A DNA stretch of 64,000 bases from Coriobacteriaceae bacterium (GCA_004557505.1 SFGZ01000001.1:310001-374000); one strand, 5' to 3'; shown: positions 17,347-27,428, numbered from the stretch's first letter. The notes: generated by a model from the sequence alone, not told the origin. Translations and numbers: made by a program.

Positions 17347-18207
17347 ATGGAACGGGACGAAGGCAGGGCTCGGAAGCGGGGAGAGGCGCAGGGGAAGCGT
17401 CGCATCATGGTGCTCCTCGTGATTGCCCTTGTGGTGATGGTCGCGTGCAGCGTGGCGGACGCCGTCGGCTGGAAACTCCCCTTTGGCGGGGAGCCTCTTG
17501 TCGGAGGGGGTTTTGCCACTGGCGAGGATGCCCCTGCCGTCCAGGACTCCCCGAAGCCCTCCTCAGAGCCCTTCGATCCGGCAAGCTATCAGCAGCTGGA
17601 CTATGCCACGGTCGCCGTCGACCCCGATGGCTACAAGGACCAGAAGCTCTACTTCGTCGGCACTGTCCACTGGGTTGTGGAGGACGATGACAAGACGGAG
17701 GTAGATCTCGCCACCAGTATCTCCGGCTACGAGGACATCGTGTATGCGAGAGTCGACGACTCGGTTCGCGGCGACATCCGCCTGAAAGAGGGCATGGCGC
17801 TTGGTATCTACGGGACCTGCACCGGCTCGTATGAGAGCACCTCTGCCCCCAGCATGGTCGCGGACCAGCTGGACGAGGACGTGAAGACTCCGGAGCAGCA
17901 GATGGTAGGCGAGGTCCAGGAGATCTTCGACAAGGCTACCTTTGATAAGACGGATAAGGGATACGGCTCATACGAGTACGCCACCACGGTCACCAATACG
18001 ACCGGCCGGGACCTCAGGGACGTAAATGTGGTCTTTGGGCTCTACGACGATTCGGGCACCCGGGTGGAAGAGGCCTTCACCAGCGCATACTCGTGGGCGG
18101 CCGGCGAGAGCGCCGTGTTCGGCGACAGGTCGTCCACGGATGCCTCGCGGGTCAAGGCCGAGGTCCTGTCATTCAAGATCGACGGCCAGCGCTACTCCGC
18201 GCAGTAA
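17347..18207 (+). CDS. Membrane-anchored protein with OB-like and FxLYD-like domains
   Basis: 286 residues. A basic N-terminus (~1-19) leads into one membrane helix (~20-40, 'IMVLLVIALVVMVACSVADAV'), so the rest should face outward. Residues ~85-175 resemble the OB-fold tRNA-anchor-like domain often found in actinobacterial lipoproteins ('LYFVGTVHWVVEDDDKTEVDL ... GMALGIYGTCTG'). Residues ~195-285 form an Ig-like module with 'YEYATTVTNTTGRDLRDVNVVFGLYDDSG', as in FxLYD domains. ATG with GGGGGAAG upstream. A possible promoter, TATGCT, lies at ~17297-17304. Function unknown. Confidence 0.8.
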   Translation: MERDEGRARKRGEAQGKRRIMVLLVIALVVMVACSVADAVGWKLPFGGEPLVGGGFATGEDAPAVQDSPKPSSEPFDPASYQQLDYATVAVDPDGYKDQKLYFVGTVHWVVEDDDKTEVDLATSISGYEDIVYARVDDSVRGDIRLKEGMALGIYGTCTGSYESTSAPSMVADQLDEDVKTPEQQMVGEVQEIFDKATFDKTDKGYGSYEYATTVTNTTGRDLRDVNVVFGLYDDSGTRVEEAFTSAYSWAAGESAVFGDRSSTDASRVKAEVLSFKIDGQRYSAQ

Positions 18208-18296
18208 CCGCCCGACGCGCTACGGCGCCGACGGCCCGACAGACGGGCGCCCGCGCCACTGCCGCGCCTTGCCACGCGCGGCCGGGGTGTGCCGCC

Positions 18297-18857
18297 CTAC
18301 TCGTCCCACATGCGGAACTCGAAGCGCCCGCCCTCGTAGAGGCCGTAGCTGTGGGTTCCGTCTTTGGGGATTCCAACCGAGCCCGGGTTGAACGCGGTAA
18401 TCCCAGGGTGAGAGCTGCTCGTCTGGTTGACCTTCTTGTGCGTGTGCCCATACACCAGCGCCGAACCCTGCGGCAGCTCGGGCCACACGTCGACCGAGTT
18501 GTGGATGCCCGGCCCCCACACGTGGCCGTGCGTGAGGAAGATGGTCATCCCCGCGCCATCGTTGGCGTCGGGATCGAGCAGGACGTTGTACTCGGCCATG
18601 CAGGGGAAGTCGAGCACCATCTGGTCGACCTCGGCCTCGCAGTTGCCGCGCACGGCGATGACCCTCTCGGCAATGCCGTTGAGCATGCCGATGACCTTCT
18701 TGGGCGCATAGTCATCGGGGAGGTCGTTTCTCGGCCCGTGGTAGAGCAGGTCGCCGAGAAGGACCACCCTATCGGGGTTCTCGGCGTCGATGGCGTCCAT
18801 GAGGCGCGCGCACCAGCCGGCGGTGCCGTGGATGTCGGATGCTATGAGAAGCTTCAT
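18297..18857 (-). CDS. yfcE: YfcE-family metallophosphodiesterase
   Basis: 186 residues. Calcineurin-like two-metal phosphodiesterase. All motifs are present: Asp8 and His10 in 'IASDIHG', 'LLGDLLYHGPRN', 'RGNCE', 'LTHGHVWG' and 'VYGHTHKK'. The ATG at 18857 follows GGGAGGTACC; the longer frame runs into the decayed element upstream. YfcE of E. coli hydrolyses synthetic phosphodiesters; the natural substrate is not known. Convergent with the preceding membrane protein. Confidence 0.92.
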   Translation of the reverse strand: MKLLIASDIHGTAGWCARLMDAIDAENPDRVVLLGDLLYHGPRNDLPDDYAPKKVIGMLNGIAERVIAVRGNCEAEVDQMVLDFPCMAEYNVLLDPDANDGAGMTIFLTHGHVWGPGIHNSVDVWPELPQGSALVYGHTHKKVNQTSSSHPGITAFNPGSVGIPKDGTHSYGLYEGGRFEFRMWDE

Positions 18858-18939
18858 GGGTACCTCCCGTGGTTGAGTCTCACCTCTTGATTGTAGGCGC
18901 GGGGCGTGGCCGGGTGGCCTTCTCGGCGGCGCCGTCCTG

Positions 18940-19396
18940 GAATTACGCACGGGGGACTGCGGCAGCATTGCTGGACCGAGCTCCATTGCCGCCGGTCATC
19001 CTACGCCCGCAGACACAGCCTCTTCTTCCTCCCCGAGATGGCCTCGTATCGGGTGCGCCCGTCTCCGCCCATGAAGGCTTTGAGCCTCGAGTCCCTGTAC
19101 CAGTGGCGGTAGTCGTTGAGGGCGCTCTCGAACTGCAGCGGCATCCCCGCGCGCCCGACTCCGGGCCCCTGCCGACGCCCCCTTGCCTCCGGCCGAGAAG
19201 CCCGTCGCAGGTCTTTCGGCGGCACGGCGTCGCGCCCGGCCCCGGCATCTCCTCGCAGGGGTCCGGGCGCCTTCTGCTTTGCCGCATTTCGAGGGCCATG
19301 CTCGGCTTCCACCCCGCTGTCGAATTACGCACGACTGAGGTTGATCCAGACGACTCCTGCGCCTTTGCGCGGCAGAATTACACCCGTGCGTAATTC
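18940..19396. mobile_element. Decayed insertion-like element bounded by 14-bp inverted repeats
   Basis: GAATTACGCACGGG at 18940-18953 is exactly repeated in inverted orientation at 19383-19396 (CCCGTGCGTAATTC), bounding 457 bases. A further direct copy, GAATTACGCACG, lies at 19322-19333, and the right end folds on itself (GAATTAC/GTAATTC, 19374-19396). Inside, on the minus strand, is a fragment resembling the C-terminus of an IS3-type transposase. This interval fills the 561-base gap between yfcE and the XRE regulator and has no intact gene. Reading it as a mobile-element remnant or MITE is inference from ends and content. Confidence 0.5.
19001..19140 (-). pseudogene. Fragment resembling the C-terminus of an IS3-type transposase
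   Basis: The minus-strand frame ends with 'FESALNDYRHWYRDSRLKAFMGG' (around 19070-19140) followed by a basic 'YEAISGRKKRLCLRA' tail. The pattern 'x-DY-x-x-WY-x-x-x-R-x-K' is typical of the last residues of IS3/IS150 integrase proteins. No upstream DDE core is present; the frame upstream is Pro/Gly/Arg-rich and not transposase-like. Weak but consistent with the flanking inverted repeats. Confidence 0.35.
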
Positions 19397-19418
19397 GGGG
19401 CCAAAATAGCGCACCGCC

Positions 19419-20438
19419 CTAGCGCGCTTTGATGGCTATGGTGGCGAGTCCGCAGCCGATGCCGCCCACGACCCAGCTGAGCCAAAAGAGGCGAGACAGG
19501 CTGAGGCCGGTTGACGCCGTGCCCGCGGGGTCGAGCGCTTTACCCACGAACAGCCACGTTATCCCAACGATGGTTGCGACGAGCATGATGACGCCGCAGG
19601 CGCGCTCTATGCGCTTGTTGCGCTCGCGCGTGGCTCGCAGCTCCGCGCGCTCGGCCTCCTCCAGCGGAAGGATATCGATCTCGGAGTCGCTGAGATCATC
19701 GACAGCACTGAGGTTGTAGGCGGCAATGTTGACACGGCTGCCGTACATCAGACCTCCCCACGCGAACGTCCCGACTGCTGCGGCCATGGTGGCGAGAAAT
19801 GCCGCATCCTTGCCTCCGCTGTCTTCGAAGAGCGCAGACGTGCCAATGGCCAGCAGTACGAGTATGGTGCCTGCCGCAACAAAGGTAGAGAGCAGGCGGG
19901 AGGCGCGCCGCCTGTCCTCGGCGGTATAGAAGTCCTCGACAAAGGGATGCTCCCGCACGAACGCCGCGTGCGAGATGCCGGCGGGTATGAGTAGGGCGCA
20001 GCCCAGGGCAATGAGGGCAAACATGAGAAACGTGCCGAGGGCGCTCGTGCTCGAGACGCGCAGCAGGCCAAACGAGACCCCAGCCTCCCCCTCGAGAAGC
20101 GAGGGCGCGGCGAGACTCAGGACGCATAGGGCGCTTCCGCAGGCGACGCGCGCCGAGAAGCCCCGCCAGTGATCGTCATAGCCGCAGATATCCTTTGCGG
20201 GTCCCGCGGGCACTGCGGTCTGCTCGACGGGCCGAGCGGTGAGGTCGCCGCAGACGAGGTCGTCGAGCGTGCAGTCGAAGAGCTGGCAGATCTTGATGAG
20301 CTTGTCCATCTCGGGGTAGCTCTTCTCGGCCTCCCACTTGGTCACGGACTGGCGGGAGACCCCCAAAAGCATGGCAAGTTGCTCCTGGGTCATGTTGCGC
20401 GTGGCGCGAAGGTGCTGGAGGTTGTCACGAAAGCTCAT
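19419..20438 (-). CDS. XRE-family regulator fused to a polytopic membrane domain
   Basis: 339 residues. An N-terminal helix-turn-helix of the Cro/CI type (~6-60, 'RATRNMTQEQLAMLLGVSRQSVTKWEAEKSYPEMDKL' split over the helices) is followed by a linker and about six hydrophobic segments (~95-335). Such one-component membrane-bound regulators are common in Firmicutes and Coriobacteria; what they sense is not known. ATG with GGAAAGG upstream. It is divergent from dnaK across a 364-base region. Its right-hand neighbour on the stop side is the decayed element. Confidence 0.85.
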   Translation of the reverse strand: MSFRDNLQHLRATRNMTQEQLAMLLGVSRQSVTKWEAEKSYPEMDKLIKICQLFDCTLDDLVCGDLTARPVEQTAVPAGPAKDICGYDDHWRGFSARVACGSALCVLSLAAPSLLEGEAGVSFGLLRVSSTSALGTFLMFALIALGCALLIPAGISHAAFVREHPFVEDFYTAEDRRRASRLLSTFVAAGTILVLLAIGTSALFEDSGGKDAAFLATMAAAVGTFAWGGLMYGSRVNIAAYNLSAVDDLSDSEIDILPLEEAERAELRATRERNKRIERACGVIMLVATIVGITWLFVGKALDPAGTASTGLSLSRLFWLSWVVGGIGCGLATIAIKAR

Positions 20439-20802
20439 GGCGTGCCTTTCCGGGATTGTGGCCTTTGGGGTGTGCCGGCAGTCCTCAGGCTATGGTAGCC
20501 TGCATCCCTTTTCTACCAATCGCGGGCTGCTTTTTTATGGACGGTCGGGCACCCGCTGGTTGCGAGCCGCAGGTGAGGGGTGCCTTTGAGCCACGTCAAG
20601 GCGAGCGTGGCACAGGACCAACGAAGAAGGGGGCTGCCGTGCCGCACCCCCTAAAGTCTGCCCCTCAAAAAATCTCATGTGATGAGACTTAGATAATGTA
20701 TAAAGTAGAACCACAGGGGGCATAAGACACAACGTATGAGAACGAACAAAGCGCCAAGCACGGCAAATGCCGAAGCGACGCAGAAAGAAAGGAACGCACA
20801 CC
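20439..20802. other. Divergent regulatory region between the XRE regulator and dnaK
   Basis: 364 bases without a gene. Seen: hairpin CAGGCT/AGCCTG (20486-20502); an imperfect dyad GCCTTTGA-N6-TCAAGGC (~20582-20603); a perfect 15-base dyad TCTCAT-GTG-ATGAGA (20673-20687); and the AAAATCT/ACTTAGAT/TGTATA motif shared with clpB (20669-20702). The canonical HspR box CTTGAGT-N7-ACTCAAG was not found. Confidence 0.5.
20669..20702 (+). promoter_or_regulatory. Chaperone-type control element upstream of dnaK
   Basis: AAAATCT (20669-20675), ACTTAGAT (20687-20694) and TGTATA (20697-20702) occur with the same spacing (offsets 0, 18, 28) upstream of clpB at 58961-58994. A perfect dyad, TCTCAT-GTG-ATGAGA (20673-20687), lies inside this copy only. 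It is about 100 bases before the dnaK ATG, where promoter and operator are expected. Confidence 0.55.
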
Positions 20803-22710
<1,908 letters not shown>

Positions 22711-22717
22711 CTTTGGG

Positions 22718-22748
22718 GCCGGCACTGCGGCCATGCCGCGGTGCCGGC
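22718..22748 (+). other. Intercistronic hairpin between dnaK and grpE
   Basis: GCCGGCAC (22718-22725) pairs with GTGCCGGC (22741-22748), with an inner GCGG/CCGC stem. A second weaker stem-loop with GCGGCC/GGCCGC arms lies at about 22769-22795. No T tract follows either, so partial termination or RNA processing is more likely than full termination. Confidence 0.5.
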
Positions 22749-22817
22749 TCTCCAAGACAACATGTCGAGGGGGCGGCCGAGAGGGCCGCTCCCCCTGGTA
22801 CGCATGAGGAGGATGAC

Positions 22818-23678
22818 GTGAAAGTGCCAATCGATAGTGCAGACGAGAAGAAGCCTGGTGCCGAGCAGCCCAGCGAGGCGGAGTCCTCGCCCAAGGACGC
22901 TCCGGCTGCCGCGGAGGGCGCGGCGTCAGCCGCCCCCAGCCCCGTTCCCGGTGACATCGACCCGGAAGACGACGCGGCGATGCGCGCCGCTGCCATGAAG
23001 GCCGCCGACGAGGTGCTTGAGCAGGAGGCCGCCGAGGACGCGAAGAAGTTCCGCTCCGAGCGCGACGAGCTGCAGAAGAAGCTCAGCGACATGACGGAGG
23101 ACATCGAGAAGGCCAAGAAAGAGGCCGCCGAGTCCACCGACCGCCTCGTCCGTCTCCAGGCAGACTGGGACAACTATCGTCGCCGCACCGCCCAGGAGCG
23201 ACTGGACGAGCGCGAGCGCGCCGCCGAGAAGCTCGTGGTGAGCCTGCTGCCGGTCATCGATGACATGGAGCGCGCCATCGAGCACGCTTCCGGCGTGGGG
23301 CAGGACGCTACGTCCGAGCAGTTCAGGCAGTTCGTCGATGGCGTCTCGGCAGTCCACGACAAGATGGTGGGCGTTCTCTCCAAAGAGGGCGTCGAGCCAA
23401 TCGATCCCGCCGGCGACCCGTTCGACCCGCTTGAGCATCAGGCCGTCGGCCGCCGCGAGGACAAGGACAGCTATGACGAGACGGTCGACCAGGTCTACCA
23501 GAAGGGCTATCGCATGGGCAGGAAGGTGATCCGCACGGCCATGGTGACCGTCACCTACGGCGGGCCCAAGCGCCCGACGGAAGACGCCCCTGTCGATAAG
23601 GCCGACGGCAGCGCCCCAGGCGAGGACGGTGGCGACGAGGCCTCCGGCTCGGGCGATGACGCCGCGAAGGAAAAGTAG
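22818..23678 (+). CDS. grpE: Nucleotide exchange factor GrpE
   Basis: 286 residues from a GTG start with GAGGAGGA 5 bases upstream. GrpE releases ADP from DnaK. An acidic Ala/Pro-rich N-terminal extension (~1-65) precedes the long dimeric coiled coil (~75-140, 'RDELQKKLSDMTEDIEKAKKE') and the GrpE core 'RLQADWDNYRRRTAQE'. The beta-wing contains 'DPFDPLEHQAVG' and 'GYRMGRKVIRTAMVTV'. A low-complexity tail of ~35 residues follows. It is longer than the ~200-residue E. coli protein because of both extensions. Confidence 0.96.
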   Translation: MKVPIDSADEKKPGAEQPSEAESSPKDAPAAAEGAASAAPSPVPGDIDPEDDAAMRAAAMKAADEVLEQEAAEDAKKFRSERDELQKKLSDMTEDIEKAKKEAAESTDRLVRLQADWDNYRRRTAQERLDERERAAEKLVVSLLPVIDDMERAIEHASGVGQDATSEQFRQFVDGVSAVHDKMVGVLSKEGVEPIDPAGDPFDPLEHQAVGRREDKDSYDETVDQVYQKGYRMGRKVIRTAMVTVTYGGPKRPTEDAPVDKADGSAPGEDGGDEASGSGDDAAKEK

Positions 23679-23686
23679 CAATGACG

Positions 23687-23712
23687 GCGCCCGGGCCGCT
23701 TGGTCCGGGCGC
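23687..23712 (+). other. Intercistronic hairpin between grpE and dnaJ
   Basis: GCGCCCGGGCC (23687-23697) pairs with GGTCCGGGCGC (23702-23712), 11 pairs including one G-T, with a 4-base loop, just after the grpE stop. Confidence 0.45.
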
Positions 23713-23740
23713 GCTGATATGAGAGGGGGCGTGCGAAACC

Positions 23741-24703
23741 ATGGCCAGTGGCAAGAAGACGTACTACGACATCTTGGGCGTGAAGCGCGACGCCACCCAG
23801 GACGAAATCCGTAAGGCATTCCGCAGGCTTGCGGCAAAGTACCACCCCGATGCCGGTGGCGACGAAAAGAAGTTCAAGGAGATCTCCGAGGCCTACACCA
23901 CGCTCTCCGACGAGAAGAAGCGCAAGGAGTACGACCAGCTGCTCATGTTTGGCGGCATCCCCGGCGCGGACTTCGGCGGATCCGGCGGCCCCAGGCGCAC
24001 GTACACCTATACCAACGTGGGCGGCAACGGCGACTGGTCAGACATCTTCGGCGGCATGGGCGGCGACGGCTTCGGCGGCTTTGACTTCTCGTCGATCTTT
24101 GGCGGCGCGGCCCGCCAGCAAGCGCAGCGTCCCGCCAAGGGCGGGGACCTCACCATGCGGATCGATGTCACTTTTTCCGAGGCGCTCAACGGCGCCACGC
24201 GCAAGGTGTCCTACCGCGTGCCATCGACGGGCGAGGAGCAGGCGCTTACCGTCAAGATCCCGGCGGGTGCCGTGGATGGTGGCAAGCTGCGCTACCGCGG
24301 TCGCGGGGAGTACGGCGCGAACGGCGGTCAGCGTGGCGACCTTGTGATCACCACGCACGTCGAGGAGCATCCGCTGTTCAAGCGCGACGGCGCGGACATC
24401 CGCATGGAGCTGCCGGTGAGCATGTACGAGGCCGCGCTCGGCTCGACGGTCGACGTCCCCACGCCCGCCGGCACCGAGGTCCGTCTTAAGGTGCCCGCCG
24501 GCACGCAGGACGGCAAGTGCTTCCGCTTCCGAGACCTGGGTGCCCCCAACGTCAAGCGCAAGGGCACGCGCGGCGCGCTCTACGTGACCATTCGCGTGAA
24601 AGTTCCCACATCGCTCAGCAAGAAGGAGCGCGACGGCCTGGGTGCCCTCATGGATGCCGACAAGCGCGAGTACAGAAAGGATGTCGAGCGCTATGGCTCG
24701 TAA
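23741..24703 (+). CDS. dnaJ: J-domain co-chaperone without zinc finger (DnaJ/CbpA type)
   Basis: 320 residues. J domain (~7-70) with the DnaK-activating H35-P36-D37 motif, a Gly/Phe-rich stretch (~72-130, 'DIFGGMGGDGFGGFDFSSIFGG'), then the two beta-sandwich substrate-binding domains (~140-310). The four CxxCxGxG zinc-finger repeats of classical DnaJ are absent, so this is a type II (CbpA-like) J protein. It is still placed in the dnaK operon position of dnaJ. ATG preceded by AGAGGGGGCG. Its 3' end overlaps hspR by 11 bases. Confidence 0.93.
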   Translation: MASGKKTYYDILGVKRDATQDEIRKAFRRLAAKYHPDAGGDEKKFKEISEAYTTLSDEKKRKEYDQLLMFGGIPGADFGGSGGPRRTYTYTNVGGNGDWSDIFGGMGGDGFGGFDFSSIFGGAARQQAQRPAKGGDLTMRIDVTFSEALNGATRKVSYRVPSTGEEQALTVKIPAGAVDGGKLRYRGRGEYGANGGQRGDLVITTHVEEHPLFKRDGADIRMELPVSMYEAALGSTVDVPTPAGTEVRLKVPAGTQDGKCFRFRDLGAPNVKRKGTRGALYVTIRVKVPTSLSKKERDGLGALMDADKREYRKDVERYGS

Positions 24704-25151
24704 CGATGGCGCATCCGATGCCCGCGGAGCGCGCGGGCCTCACGACAGGGGCAAGCCCCTGTACATGATCAGCGTGGCCGCAGAGCTCACGGGCATGCAC
24801 CCGCAGACGCTGCGCGTGTACGAGCAGAAGGGGCTGGTCACGCCCGGGCGCTCGCGCGGCAACACGCGCCTGTACTCACAGGCCGACATCGACCGTCTCA
24901 ACCTCATCTCCAAGCTCACCGACGAGGGCATCAACTTGGCGGGTGTCGTGCGCATCATGGACATGCGCGAGCGCGCCTGCGAACGGGACGAGGAGATCGA
25001 CCACCTGCGTGCGCGCGTGCGCCAGCTCGAGGACGAGGTCCACGAGTACCGCATGCGCGAGAGGATAACCGCGCTCGCCCGCTACGACGGCCAAAGCCCC
25101 GAGCAGGTCATGCGTGGGCTCCTCGAGAGCGGCGGCAACGAGGCAAGGTGA
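24693..25151 (+). CDS. hspR: Heat-shock repressor HspR (MerR family)
   Basis: 152 residues. MerR-type winged helix-turn-helix (~27-95) with 'MISVAAELTGMHPQTLRVYEQKGLVTPGRSRGNTRLYSQADIDRL', quoted here in parts, followed by a coiled coil (~105-135). HspR represses the dnaK operon, clpB and lon in other actinobacteria, usually with DnaK as co-repressor. It overlaps dnaJ by 11 bases, so the two are translationally coupled. Autoregulation through the element upstream of dnaK is expected. A strong hairpin follows at 25203-25233. Confidence 0.95.
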   Translation: MARNDGASDARGARGPHDRGKPLYMISVAAELTGMHPQTLRVYEQKGLVTPGRSRGNTRLYSQADIDRLNLISKLTDEGINLAGVVRIMDMRERACERDEEIDHLRARVRQLEDEVHEYRMRERITALARYDGQSPEQVMRGLLESGGNEAR

Positions 25152-25202
25152 TGGCGAGATCGTGAGGGGCCATCTGCGCGACAGGCGCTGATATGCAAGA
25201 GA

Positions 25203-25233
25203 GGGGGCCAGGGACATTGCGTCCCTGGCCCTC
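25203..25233. terminator. Terminator of the dnaK operon
   Basis: GGGCCAGGGAC (25205-25215) pairs perfectly with GTCCCTGGCCC (25221-25231) around ATTGC, and the stem can extend by two pairs. It lies between convergent hspR and the LPXTG protein gene; no strong T tract on either side. Confidence 0.6.
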
Positions 25234-25337
25234 ATGATGGTGTCGCGCCTTGCGATTTGGTCACGCGGCTTGCGCTTGCAGGACTTGCAGGCCTTGCGCC
25301 GGCGGGGGCTGACCTGACCCGACGGGCGTCAGGGTGC

Positions 25338-27428
25338 CTAATCCCTCTTGCGGGAGGCCCGCCTGCCGAGTGCGCAGAGGCCGAGGCCGGCACCTGCCAG
25401 CGGTGCGAGCGTCAGAGCGCAGGATACGTCGCCGGTGGCGGGAAGCGCCCTGGTCAGCTTCGCGCGTTTCGGCGGCACCGGCGGCTCGGGCGGAGTCGGT
25501 GGGGTCGGAGGCTCCGAGGGCACCGGCGGTTCTGACGGCACCGGCGGCACCGGAGGCTCGGGCGGCGTGGGAGGCTCGGGCGGCGTGGGAGGCTCGGGCG
25601 GCACCGGCGGCTCGGGCGGCGTGGGAGGCTCGGGCGGCACCGGCGGCTCGGGCGGCGTGGGCGGCTCGGGCGGCACCGGCGGCTCGGGCGGCGTGGGCGG
25701 TTCTGGCGGCTCCGGGAGCTTCTCATAGGTGACGTAGAAGTGCTTGATAAAGCGCAGTCCAGCCCCGTCCATCACAACGGAGAACTTGGGGAGTTTCGTC
25801 ATGCTGCCGTCGCCGTAGTTGTCGTTCTGGTTCTGCTCGAAGTCGTCCGCCACGTATCTGTAGCCGGGGATGTCCTTGATGAGCTCCTGGTAGGTGGGCT
25901 TCTTGGACTCGGACCATCTCCAGGCGCTCGCGGAGTACTTGAAGAAGTCATCGGTATACGTCTGCACCGCGCCGTTCTCGTCGTGCGCGCGGAAGGTCTT
26001 CGTGGTCGGGAAGAGCAGGGCGCCGTACTCCTCGGAATACAGCGGACTCATCTCGCTGAGCTGCTTGTCCTCGAGCTCCTCAATGATCGAGAAGGGGTCG
26101 TGATCCTTCCTGGGCTCGATGGGCTGCTCGGCCTCGGGCCTGTCGATGCCCACGGCCTTGCGGTAGTCGCTGTCCAGAACATAGCGGACGTCGATGCCAG
26201 CGATGGGCTCGATGGCAAACCCCTGGGCTTTGGCCCCGATGGTGCCGCCCGAACCCGTGCTGCCCGAACCATAGGTGAAGGCGCCGTCCCACACCATGTC
26301 GGGGATGGTGTACTCGAAGGAGAGGTAGTGGTTGGAGCCGGAGACGAAGTCGTTGTCGATGATCTTGTGGCCCTGGCGGGGAAGGTTCTTGTTGGGGGCG
26401 GGCCAGAGCTGCCCGGCGCTCTCGTTGTAGAGCTGGTCATTGTGATCCCATAGATCGCAGGGCTGCCCGTCAAGCTTGACGTGCTGGGGGTTCTGGAACG
26501 TGTACGTGGCGGGGATGCTCGCGATGCCGTTCACAGGATCGGTTATGGTGACGCCGCGGGCATGGAATCCAAAGCCCACGCGGAACTCGTTCTTCATGGA
26601 GAACGTGGTTCCCGGGGCGAGCTTCATGAAGATATAGATGCGCTCGCCGGGAACGAAGTAGCCGGTGATGCCATACTTGAAGCGCACGCGCTCCATCTTG
26701 CCGGTATTGGCGCTCTTGCGCCACACCTGAAGGTTGATGTGGTCATCCTGCTCAAGCCCGGGCGCCGGCTCGAAGTACTGCTTGAGGTTTTGATCCATGC
26801 CATAGAAGTCCTGGGACGCCGCCCTCTTCTGGTCTGCCGTGAGGGCGTCCCACTCCTTGCTGGTCGAGATGGGGTACTTGTTGACGGTGGGGACGAAGGC
26901 ACCGTCGGCGGAGGGGGCGGGCTCGTCCGCCGCCCCCGTGCGAGTTTCCTGCGTCCCCGCCTCGTCCTCCTTGTCCGCGGGGGCGGCCTCGGCCCCCGCG
27001 GCGGTCGCCTCGCCTGTCGCGGGGATCGCCCTGTCGGCACCGCTCGCCGGCGCGCTCGCTTGCGGGTCGTTTTGCGGGTTGGCTGCCGTCGCGTCCTCTT
27101 GGGGCTGCGAGGGTGCCTGGCCGATCTCGGGGGCCTCCGTCTCTCCCGCGGGGTTGGTGGCGAGGTCGTCAGCGGTAGGCCGCGCGTCATCCTGCGTCCC
27201 GGGAACCTCTGCTTCCGTCTCGGCCTTCGCCTCTGCCTTGGTTACGGCGGGGGCCGAGGTGTCCGCGGCGGGGGCGTCCAAGGCGGGGGCTGGTTCCGCA
27301 AGCTCCCCTGGTGCCTGTGCCTGGGACTGCGCCAGGGCACCGGTGGGGACGGCACCCAAGGCGAGCGTCAGCGAGAGGAGCAGGGCACCGGCCTTCCGAA
27401 GCCGATCCTGCTCATGTCGAACGTCCAT
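25338..27428 (-). CDS. LPXTG-anchored surface protein of unknown function
   Basis: 696 residues. Signal peptide at ~1-33 ('KAGALLLSLTLALGAVPTGALAQ'). Residues ~35-180 are Ala/Glu/Pro-rich and probably disordered. Residues ~185-575 are a globular ectodomain I do not recognise, with aromatic-rich strands such as 'WPAPNKNLPRQGHKI' and 'IPDMVWDGAFTYGSG'. Next come ~80 residues of PEPPTPPEPPVP-type repeats as a wall-spanning stalk, then the sorting signal LPATGD, a hydrophobic helix and 'RRASRKRD'. Ribosome-binding site AGGAGA upstream of the ATG. It is transcribed divergently from the glycosidase cluster, so it could be an adhesin or glycan-binding partner. That link is inference from position. 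Confidence 0.88.
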   Translation of the reverse strand: MDVRHEQDRLRKAGALLLSLTLALGAVPTGALAQSQAQAPGELAEPAPALDAPAADTSAPAVTKAEAKAETEAEVPGTQDDARPTADDLATNPAGETEAPEIGQAPSQPQEDATAANPQNDPQASAPASGADRAIPATGEATAAGAEAAPADKEDEAGTQETRTGAADEPAPSADGAFVPTVNKYPISTSKEWDALTADQKRAASQDFYGMDQNLKQYFEPAPGLEQDDHINLQVWRKSANTGKMERVRFKYGITGYFVPGERIYIFMKLAPGTTFSMKNEFRVGFGFHARGVTITDPVNGIASIPATYTFQNPQHVKLDGQPCDLWDHNDQLYNESAGQLWPAPNKNLPRQGHKIIDNDFVSGSNHYLSFEYTIPDMVWDGAFTYGSGSTGSGGTIGAKAQGFAIEPIAGIDVRYVLDSDYRKAVGIDRPEAEQPIEPRKDHDPFSIIEELEDKQLSEMSPLYSEEYGALLFPTTKTFRAHDENGAVQTYTDDFFKYSASAWRWSESKKPTYQELIKDIPGYRYVADDFEQNQNDNYGDGSMTKLPKFSVVMDGAGLRFIKHFYVTYEKLPEPPEPPTPPEPPVPPEPPTPPEPPVPPEPPTPPEPPVPPEPPTPPEPPTPPEPPVPPVPSEPPVPSEPPTPPTPPEPPVPPKRAKLTRALPATGDVSCALTLAPLAGAGLGLCALGRRASRKRD
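25484..25727 (-). repeat. Proline-rich stalk repeats (PEPPTPPEPPVP units)
   Basis: Imperfect 18/36-base repeats within the LPXTG protein, encoding about 80 residues of alternating PEPP(T/V)PP. On the plus strand they read as GGCGG(C)ACCGGCGGCTCGG-type units. The copy number is likely to vary between strains by slippage. Confidence 0.8.

Noticed and set aside
18869..19409. Plus-strand frames of 97-174 codons in the yfcE/XRE gap
   Set aside because: No ribosome-binding site or domain, Arg/Pro-rich composition, and overlap with the inverted-repeat element indicate chance frames in high-GC DNA.
20439..20802. Canonical HspR box (CTTGAGT-N7-ACTCAAG) or CIRCE element upstream of dnaK
   Set aside because: Neither is present; only an imperfect TTGA-N6-TCAA dyad (~20587-20600) and the motif shared with clpB were found.
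25484..25727. CRISPR-like array
   Set aside because: Repeats are contiguous, coding and without spacers; they encode a proline-rich stalk. No CRISPR array or cas gene is seen in the window.
25348..25728. Long plus-strand frame of Gly/Ser-rich 'GGSGGTGGSGG' repeats
   Set aside because: It is the reverse-strand reading of the PEPPTPP stalk of the minus-strand LPXTG protein, which has a signal peptide and sorting signal.
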